A stretch of 38,791 nucleotides of DNA from Chloroflexota bacterium (GTDB taxonomy: Bacteria; Chloroflexota; Anaerolineae; Anaerolineales; Anaerolineaceae). Shown here in pieces: positions 32,709 through 38,791 of the stretch; position 1 is the stretch's first letter; every line of letters starts with the position of its first letter. The translations under genes and the position numbers were made by a program. The notes beneath the pieces were generated by a model, which did no database searches, had not been told where the DNA came from, and saw nothing but the letters and a program-made list of their open reading frames with translations. The stretch covers positions 1 through 38,791 of the forward strand of contig JAEKNU010000042.1 in NCBI GenBank assembly GCA_016838895.1. Direction: 5' to 3'.

Positions 32709-33890
32709 TTACTCAGATGGTGTTTCAGTGGGTTGGAAGGTTGCCGTAATGACGGTTTCGCTATACCAGCTAAACACACGATATTCACTTATTGCACCCG
32801 CAGAATCCCAAATGGGTGAGCCATCTTTCAGTGTTCCATTTTGGCGTACGGGTTCGATGTACCAGCGAATGATGTGTGGACTACTGTCAATGGGTCGGAA
32901 ACTTGTTGGGACAATAAATTTTGTGTCCGTTACGTATTGAATCAGTTTTTTCCCTTTTCCTTCGGTCAAATCTTCTACAACAATTTTGTATGCTTCGTTC
33001 TGCAGCAAGGTGATATTGGATGCCCATTGTAGAGATACTGTATCAATGGAACTAGAGAAAACCTCGCCATCAGCAGGCAGCAACAAGTTGCTGGCAGTAT
33101 ATGGTGGAGGATTGGTTGCTGTGGGAGTTGGTCCTGCAGTTGGTAGACGTTCGCACAAAGGAATACTGAGATGTTCTCCAACAAAAACAGTATCTGATGT
33201 TTTTCCGTTGTAATTCTTAATAGATTCCATGCTAACACTATAATTAGCTGCGATACCTGCTAATGTATCAAATTCTGCAACAACATAATCAAATTTCTGG
33301 CAGGCGCTATCGGTTGCTTCAGCGATGCTAAGGGTATTTGTGGGTACCGGCGTACTGGTGATCGTTGGTTGGGGTACCAACAATTTGTTTCCAATACTGA
33401 GCAGACCACAATCTATAGGTAAATTATTTAGATCCGCGATTGATTTTACTGAAACATCGTAATAAGCTGCAATGCCACTGCAAAGATCGCCATCGCTAAT
33501 GGTGTATTCAATGGGTGGTAATTGTGTAAAAGTTGGTTCAGGTGTCCCTGTTTCAGTAGCAGTGGGAGTTGCGCTTTTGGTTGGTGTTGCTGTTTCAGTG
33601 GGTACATCGGTAGGATTGAGACTGATGCTCCCAGGTTCGGCATTTGCGGTCAAAGCGTAAACAACCCCAGCACCGATTGCCAACAAAATGACCATGATTC
33701 CCAAAGCCAGAGGCAAGTTTAATGTAACCTCAGGCATTCTGGGTGATTTAATAGTGGATACGCTTTCTTCCTGCTTGGTTGGTTTTTTATCTTTAATACC
33801 GGTTCCACAAACCAAACATCGTGTTGCGCTGGATTTTACAGGGCTGCCACAGGTGGGGCAGATCGTTGTATTTGTATTTTCAGGACTCAT
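32709..33890 (-). CDS. Zinc-ribbon, single-span membrane protein with two LysM domains
   Basis: A 393-residue protein. Residues 11-28 form a zinc ribbon with Cys11, Cys14, Cys25, Cys28 (CPTC, CLVC). A membrane segment spans about 58-80, followed by a Thr/Pro linker, two LysM domains at about 127-173 and 199-245, another Pro-rich linker, and a C-terminal beta-rich domain (about 255-385) with QWASNI and HIIRWYIEPV. The cytoplasmic zinc ribbon would sit inside while LysM modules bind peptidoglycan or chitin-like glycan outside. Zinc-ribbon and LysM together in one polypeptide is a combination seen in Chloroflexota-like genomes; its role is unknown. The gene faces the terminator at its 3' end. 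Confidence 0.85.
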   Translation of the reverse strand: MSPENTNTTICPTCGSPVKSSATRCLVCGTGIKDKKPTKQEESVSTIKSPRMPEVTLNLPLALGIMVILLAIGAGVVYALTANAEPGSISLNPTDVPTETATPTKSATPTATETGTPEPTFTQLPPIEYTISDGDLCSGIAAYYDVSVKSIADLNNLPIDCGLLSIGNKLLVPQPTITSTPVPTNTLSIAEATDSACQKFDYVVAEFDTLAGIAANYSVSMESIKNYNGKTSDTVFVGEHLSIPLCERLPTAGPTPTATNPPPYTASNLLLPADGEVFSSSIDTVSLQWASNITLLQNEAYKIVVEDLTEGKGKKLIQYVTDTKFIVPTSFRPIDSSPHIIRWYIEPVRQNGTLKDGSPIWDSAGAISEYRVFSWYSETVITATFQPTETPSE

Positions 33891-34002
33891 GAGTTGTATT
33901 CCTGTATCTCAAAATTCGTTTGATTATACCATGTCCACTGTGTTCTAATTATTAGACAATGGCTGACTATACACTACTTCCTGCATATGTTATGCTGTGA
34001 TC

Positions 34003-35181
34003 ATGGTTGATCAATTTAGTTTATATATCCACATACCGTTCTGTCAAAAACGTTGTTATTACTGCGATTTTAACACACTTGCAGGAAATGACGGCAAAAT
34101 TGAACCGTACGTCAAGGCATTAAAACAGGAAATCGAAGTTCTGGCAAGGAATTTGAATATTCAAATTCCTGTTCACAGCATCTATTTTGGTGGTGGAACA
34201 CCAAGTCATGTATCTGAGCACTATATTTCTGAGTTGATGGATGTAATCAGAGAAAATTATGACGTAATGGATGAAAGCGAAATAACAATTGAAGCTAATC
34301 CAGGAACCTTGACAGAGGAAAAATTAACTGCCTACCTATATTGCGGGATCAATCGATTAAGTTTGGGTGTGCAATCAACCAATAACACTGAACTGGAACA
34401 ATTAGGAAGAATCCATTCATACGAAGATGTATTGAAAAATATTGATGCTGCCAGAAAAGTTGGATTTGAAAATATCTCCGTTGATTTAATGTTTGGTCTT
34501 CCAGGACAAACCATGCAAAGTTGGATGGATTCTTTACAGAAAACTAGTGCATTATCAGTGGAACATTTATCCATTTATTCACTAACGATTGAAGAAGGAA
34601 CACCATTTAGGACGTGGGTTAATCAGGGAAAAATGGCTGTCCCGGATGATGATTTTATGGCCGATCAATTTACTTATGCACAAGAATGGTTATCTGTAAA
34701 CGGGTATCATCAATATGAGATATCAAATTGGCGGCGCAAGGATGCGCATACTGACTATCGTAGCAGGCATAATTGTCAATATTGGTTGAACGAACCCTAT
34801 ATTGGATTCGGCCTTGCAGCGCATAGTTGTTTCAATAAACAGCGTATAGCCAATACACCGATCATGGATCAATATATTGATGCGCATTTGAATCATCGGG
34901 TGGGAAAAATCGCCGGTCTGCCAGCCAGCATTACATGTGATGTAGTAGATAAAGAACATGAAATGAAAGAAACAATGATGCTTGGTTTGCGATTACTTGA
35001 AGAGGGAGTTTCAAAGACTCGCTTCATAGAAAGGTTTGATGAAAGCATGGAAGATGTGTTTTCGTCAGAAATTAATGAATTAATCAAGTTGGGTTTGGTT
35101 ATATGGATAGATGATGAACGATTGATCCTATCAGAACGGGGGGTATTATTGGGAAATCAAGCATTTATGCGTTTTGTATAA
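34003..35181 (+). CDS. hemW: HemW-like radical SAM protein
   Basis: A 392-residue radical SAM enzyme of the coproporphyrinogen III oxidase-like HemW group. The cluster motif is IHIPFCQKRCYYCDFNT with Cys14, Cys18, Cys21. Later motifs are YFGGGTPS, ITIEANPGTLT, LSLGVQS, VDLMFGLPGQT and YEISNW, matching the family order and its usual length. HemW is a heme chaperone rather than the true oxidase; no other heme gene is here. An alternative GTG start lies at 33997, and no clear ribosome site precedes either. Its stop lies 6 bases from the convergent L,D-transpeptidase stop. HemW versus another HemN-like member is judged by motif only. Confidence 0.85.
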   Translation: MVDQFSLYIHIPFCQKRCYYCDFNTLAGNDGKIEPYVKALKQEIEVLARNLNIQIPVHSIYFGGGTPSHVSEHYISELMDVIRENYDVMDESEITIEANPGTLTEEKLTAYLYCGINRLSLGVQSTNNTELEQLGRIHSYEDVLKNIDAARKVGFENISVDLMFGLPGQTMQSWMDSLQKTSALSVEHLSIYSLTIEEGTPFRTWVNQGKMAVPDDDFMADQFTYAQEWLSVNGYHQYEISNWRRKDAHTDYRSRHNCQYWLNEPYIGFGLAAHSCFNKQRIANTPIMDQYIDAHLNHRVGKIAGLPASITCDVVDKEHEMKETMMLGLRLLEEGVSKTRFIERFDESMEDVFSSEINELIKLGLVIWIDDERLILSERGVLLGNQAFMRFV

Positions 35182-35187
35182 GAATGA

Positions 35188-36228
35188 TTAACTGACAGTC
35201 ACCTGAGTGCCATAGCCAGTTGTTTCAATCTTGCCTTCTTTTGCCTGAAAATCTGACCAGCGATAAAGCCAGAGTGCTTCATCAGAACGCATATTGATGC
35301 AGCCATGGCTCATAGGAATGCCATAGTTATCGTGCCAATATGTGCCGTGGAAAGCAACACCATGCGGGGCAAAGAAACTGACCCAGGGAATCCCTGGCAA
35401 TTCATATGCTGTAATATCATCGGTGATGAAACCGTCTCCCATATGTGTAGATGGTTTTTTTGAGGCGATATTAAATATGCCAGTGGGAGTCCTGGTGGGT
35501 ACGGTTCCAGCAGGAACATTTGCCTGATTTATGCCTGATGCGATATTTGTTTCAAAAATCAATTTATCATTTTCATACGCATACAGCATTTGAGTGGCTA
35601 ATTTGACCTCTATCTTTTTCTTATTGAAGGGCACATCTGTTGCAATTGGACTGTATTCTTCCGGTGCAATTAACCGTAAGTGTTCTGCCTGAACAAGATA
35701 CGGAATGTCCAACAATTCGTCGAATACTTTGTACCAGGGAGTGCCATCCGGGCCTTCTTCAACACCAATTACCCAATGCACAGAACCGTAATATAAGCGA
35801 TATATTGGTTGCCATCCATAAACCGTTGTGTTTCGTTTTATTTGTGAAACAGGTACAGTTAACTCAGCCAGAACGCCTGTTTCAGGAACATCGTAAATCA
35901 CAGGGTTTGTTCTGAAATGTACTTTCTGAATTCTGGCACTGTGAACATAACCGCCCCAAACGCGATACCAGCGCGGATTGTAATCCGGGCCATCATCTGA
36001 GATAACGTCATAATATAAATGGATTATTTCATTGCGGTATCGTTGGTAAAGAATTTCACTTTTATCAGATGGCTTACTGTAAATCGAAACAGACTCAATA
36101 CAGACCCGCCCTATATCCATACTGTCTTCATTACTATTGTTGGCAATATTATACGGTGAAAATGCCAAGCCAGCCAAACTGAGCGCTGAAAGGGAAAGAA
36201 ATTCTCTGCGGTTCATTTTATTATCCAT
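35188..36228 (-). CDS. Tat-exported L,D-transpeptidase (YkuD)
   Basis: A 346-residue protein. The N-terminus has a twin-arginine signal (NRREFLSLSALSLAGLAF). Two or more SH3-like modules follow (about residues 40-190), then the YkuD L,D-transpeptidase domain, with the catalytic MSHGCINM at residues 306-313 (Cys310, His308), HGTYWHDN and YGTQVTV at the end. It cross-links peptidoglycan stem peptides (3-3 links) or attaches proteins. Being in the Tat pathway is unusual for such enzymes but fits the presence of tatA/tatB in the same window. An ATG at 36216 is an alternative start. It follows the GGDEF-EAL gene after 36 bases. Confidence 0.92.
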   Translation of the reverse strand: MDNKMNRREFLSLSALSLAGLAFSPYNIANNSNEDSMDIGRVCIESVSIYSKPSDKSEILYQRYRNEIIHLYYDVISDDGPDYNPRWYRVWGGYVHSARIQKVHFRTNPVIYDVPETGVLAELTVPVSQIKRNTTVYGWQPIYRLYYGSVHWVIGVEEGPDGTPWYKVFDELLDIPYLVQAEHLRLIAPEEYSPIATDVPFNKKKIEVKLATQMLYAYENDKLIFETNIASGINQANVPAGTVPTRTPTGIFNIASKKPSTHMGDGFITDDITAYELPGIPWVSFFAPHGVAFHGTYWHDNYGIPMSHGCINMRSDEALWLYRWSDFQAKEGKIETTGYGTQVTVS

Positions 36229-36234
36229 GTGCCG

Positions 36235-36240
36235 ATTATA
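36235..36240 (-). promoter_or_regulatory. Extended -10 box with possible leaderless start
   Basis: On the minus strand TGATATAAT (extended -10, TATAAT at 36240-36235) ends 6 bases before the ATG at 36228, the usual distance to a transcription start. No ribosome site lies before ATG 36228. The -35 (around 36263-36258) is poor, as is normal for extended -10 promoters. Confidence 0.45.
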
Positions 36241-36264
36241 TCATATCGGACAAATTATGTGGGA

Positions 36265-38544
36265 TTATGATAGGGTTGATACTTCTAGTTTATATTTTGC
36301 AAACGAAGCATAATTGAGCATTTCCATTAATTGCAGCACAGGTACAGGTTTTGAGATGAAATATCCCTGAATGGATTCACATCCAAATTGTTCTAATTGC
36401 TTCAGTTGTGATTGTGTCTCTACCCCTTCGGCGATCGTTGTCATTCCTAATTCATGAGCCAATGATACAACCGTACGAACGATTTCAAAATTATTATGGT
36501 TGCTTTCCAATTGACTGATGAATGAGCGGTCAATTTTTATCGAATCTACCGGGAAATCTTGCAGGTATTTGAAGGATGAATAACCCGTACCAAAATCATC
36601 AATATGCAGGCGAACTTTTAATGCACGCAGCTCCTCAATGAGCTTTGAGACCATTTCGGACTGATTCATTACTACGGATTCTGTTATTTCAAGAATCAGA
36701 CTACTTCCTGATAAATTGTTGGTGTTGAGCAACATACGAATCTTGTCGACCAAATCTGTCGTCAATTGTGCAGCAGATATATTTACACTCATGGTTAAAA
36801 GCGAGGATTGTGGGTATTTCTTTCTGATTTCTGATAATTGATAGCAAGCAGATTCCAAGACCCATTCTCCAATTGGAATAATCAAACCTGTATCCTCTGC
36901 AATTGGGATAAACTCAGCAGGTAAAACCAGACCTCTGATTGGATGATGCCAACGAATTAATGCTTCTACGCCAGTAATGACCCTATGTCGTACTGATAGG
37001 ATGGGTTGAAAATACAATTCAAATTCATTATTTTCAATGGCTTTACGTAAATCACGTTCAATATGGTGACGACGAGTTACTTTTTCACGCATACCTTCAT
37101 CGTAAATAACCTGTTTTCCCTTACCCATTGTCTTGGCATTGAACATGGCAATTTCAGCTTCCTGAATAATGTCATCTGCAGATTCAATCTCAGGATGGTA
37201 GAGTGCGATACCAACACTTGCAGTAATATATATTTCATTTCTTTGGATCCAGAAAGGCGTATGCAGCCTTTCCTGAATTCTTTCAGCAATGATAAAAATA
37301 TTTTGAATTGAATTCACACGCGATATTAAAACAATGAATGTATCCTCACTTAATTTTGCAACGCCATCAACCATTCGCATGCATTTTTCAAGTCGTTGGG
37401 CAAATGTTTTTAGAAGATCATCACCAATAGCTCGCCCAAGACTTTCATTAATCGCGTTAAACCGGTCAATATTAAGAATCAGGACTGCGAAATGAATATC
37501 TTCTTTTATCGGATTATCTTCAATCAAGCCATTTATTTGTTGGCAAATCGATTTTTTGTTTGGTAAATTCGTTAATGGATCAAAGGATTCGAAGAATTGG
37601 GATTGCCGTTCATATTGAATATGTTGTGTAATATCGATAATGGAACCATTGATTCTAACAGGTTGACCCGATACATCATCCTGACGATAAGCCTTTATTT
37701 TTAACCACAATTGCGTATCTCGGTCAATCATTGTGCGTACAATGTGTTCGAAATACTCATTTTTTCCTGTAGATATATCATACAAAGCATCGCGTAAAAT
37801 CTTTTTATCACCACTGTGCAATGTGGTAATAACTGGGGCATATCCATGAAATGATAGAATCGTATCACTCTGATGCGTATGTATACCAAGCAGGTCTGCT
37901 CCTTGACGCGTTATCTTGAATGCATTATCAAAAATATCCCAAGTCCATAAAGCGATATCAACTGCATTAATGACCATTGAGTATTCTTCAACAGTGGAAA
38001 ATAAGTTTTCAATATGATTACTCTGGCGCAATATTTTTGGAACATCATAATAAATGGTTATTACTGTACCAATGACAAGAAAACTAACCAGCCAGCGATA
38101 ATTTATGATCGGGATAATCATTATTGGATTTATCGGAAAAAACAAATTGGATTGAAAGATAACTAATAGGAAACCCAACAGAATTGAAAACCCTACAAAG
38201 TATTTATTATTTAATTTTGGCCGGGAGAGGCGATAAATTGGAAATAATAGAAAAAATTCAATGGGAATAAATGGTGTAGCCATAGTGCTTGAGATAATTA
38301 TGAATATCATGGCTAACAAAATAGAGGTTGATATCCAGGATCGTTTTTCAATAATTAAAAGGACTGGAATGGAAACAACAAATGCACAGCCAACGGCTTC
38401 AAGCAGCATTGGCACGAATTGATCTGTTCTGAAATTGAAAATTATTGTTAGTATTGATCGGAATAGTAATAAAAAACTTAAGAGCAAGAACTTTAAGTAC
38501 TCGTCTTTGAATTTACTTAATCTGGCATTCAGTGTTGTTAGCAT
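36265..38544 (-). CDS. Membrane PAS-GGDEF-EAL protein (cyclic di-GMP phosphodiesterase)
   Basis: About 759 residues from ATG 38544 (a TTG at 38574 would add ten). The N-terminal 190 residues hold roughly six membrane segments. A PAS domain follows (about 195-315), then a GGDEF domain with the usual DPLTNLPNK start, but its active-site motif is SEDTF instead of GGDEF, so cyclase activity is probably lost. The EAL domain is intact: EALIRWHHP, NISAAQL, DDFGTGYSSF, KIDRSFI and AEGVET. It is likely a membrane-bound c-di-GMP phosphodiesterase, with GGDEF as a possible GTP sensor. It sits upstream of the L,D-transpeptidase gene on the same strand. The start is uncertain because neither candidate has a good ribosome site. 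Confidence 0.9.
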   Translation of the reverse strand: MLTTLNARLSKFKDEYLKFLLLSFLLLFRSILTIIFNFRTDQFVPMLLEAVGCAFVVSIPVLLIIEKRSWISTSILLAMIFIIISSTMATPFIPIEFFLLFPIYRLSRPKLNNKYFVGFSILLGFLLVIFQSNLFFPINPIMIIPIINYRWLVSFLVIGTVITIYYDVPKILRQSNHIENLFSTVEEYSMVINAVDIALWTWDIFDNAFKITRQGADLLGIHTHQSDTILSFHGYAPVITTLHSGDKKILRDALYDISTGKNEYFEHIVRTMIDRDTQLWLKIKAYRQDDVSGQPVRINGSIIDITQHIQYERQSQFFESFDPLTNLPNKKSICQQINGLIEDNPIKEDIHFAVLILNIDRFNAINESLGRAIGDDLLKTFAQRLEKCMRMVDGVAKLSEDTFIVLISRVNSIQNIFIIAERIQERLHTPFWIQRNEIYITASVGIALYHPEIESADDIIQEAEIAMFNAKTMGKGKQVIYDEGMREKVTRRHHIERDLRKAIENNEFELYFQPILSVRHRVITGVEALIRWHHPIRGLVLPAEFIPIAEDTGLIIPIGEWVLESACYQLSEIRKKYPQSSLLTMSVNISAAQLTTDLVDKIRMLLNTNNLSGSSLILEITESVVMNQSEMVSKLIEELRALKVRLHIDDFGTGYSSFKYLQDFPVDSIKIDRSFISQLESNHNNFEIVRTVVSLAHELGMTTIAEGVETQSQLKQLEQFGCESIQGYFISKPVPVLQLMEMLNYASFAKYKLEVSTLS

Positions 38545-38574
38545 AGGAGGTCTCTTCGATGCATTTGTAAACAA

Positions 38575-38791
38575 GACGCCTGTATCATATTATTGCTAGG
38601 TATACAGCGGATATTATTTTTTAGTTGGATATGAAGTAGTATCTATTCCACGTATTAGTGTACTGTTTACAGGTTTTTTACGTCCATGAAATTGATGTAA
38701 ATATTTCTTTATATTTTTTTTGTATCATCTCAATAAAGCGGGGCAAACGAAAAAGAACTGAAGCCTATTAATTTTTATCATAGGCTGTTAA
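38575..38791. other. 3' end of window: intergenic, small hairpin
   Basis: No gene is seen. A 7-bp inverted repeat AGCCTAT / ATAGGCT with an 11-base loop is at 38762-38786, with a T-rich stretch on the minus strand at about 38755-38745, which may be the terminator of a leftward gene beyond the window. Confidence 0.35.

Overview
The window looks like a housekeeping and accessory stretch from a low-to-mid-GC, anaerobic-type bacterium, most plausibly Chloroflexota of the class Anaerolineae. That placement is an inference from gene content and style: Thr/Pro-rich linkers after lipoprotein or membrane anchors, zinc-ribbon/LysM proteins, intracellular GH57 and GH13 alpha-glucan enzymes, an ftsZ outside any division cluster, and a thiolase of the SCP2/archaeal type. 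No rRNA, tRNA, CRISPR array, transposase or phage gene was recognised. Coding density is high and no stretch of 300 bases lacks a gene.

Left part (1-4690): a cut cupin gene, an APH-type kinase, a Tat-exported flavodoxin-like protein and a lipoprotein ending in seven CPTP-GGG-PTP-C repeats, all leftward. A rightward MarR-nitroreductase operon follows, with a 9-bp-arm inverted repeat just downstream of its -10 box. Middle-left (4695-8993): a leftward LacI - GH4 phosphoglycosidase - ChbG/YdjC deacetylase - BadF/BadG-type sugar kinase operon with a perfect 16-bp LacI-type operator. It resembles a chitobiose (chb) module without a PTS. At 9049-10629 there is a near-perfect 36-bp palindrome, then a ferredoxin-nitroreductase fusion gene and its PadR partner behind a consensus-like promoter and alternating AT-rich repeats.

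Centre (10654-19163): a leftward lipid block (YegS-type lipid kinase, PlsC, DUF4230, methyltransferase), an FKBP/SlyD-like isomerase, rightward tatA and tatB-like genes, an LCP-like membrane protein, and a leftward unit made of a barrel-like protein, ftsZ and two small orphan genes. The FtsZ keeps its GTP-binding motifs but has N and H in place of the two catalytic aspartates of the T7 loop, which I consider the most interesting single observation here.

Right part (19232-38791): a nucleotide-sugar-epimerase-like gene abutting GH57, a convergent 1.1-kresidue GH13 protein whose end overlaps GH57 by 35 bp, and a thiolase. Then comes a rightward set of two tandem CapA-like lipoproteins and a cyclase-family hydrolase, joined by ATGA overlaps, followed by a class III aminotransferase and a thioredoxin-reductase-like flavoprotein ending at a strong bidirectional terminator. 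After it lie a zinc-ribbon/LysM membrane protein, a HemW-like radical SAM protein, a Tat-exported L,D-transpeptidase with a possible leaderless transcript, and a membrane PAS-GGDEF-EAL protein with a degenerate GGDEF motif.

Functionally the window combines cell-envelope upkeep (L,D-transpeptidase, LysM, CapA-like, lipid synthesis, Tat export), glucan and amino-sugar use, and flavin-based redox enzymes placed next to their own regulators. All family assignments come from reading motifs; no database search was run.
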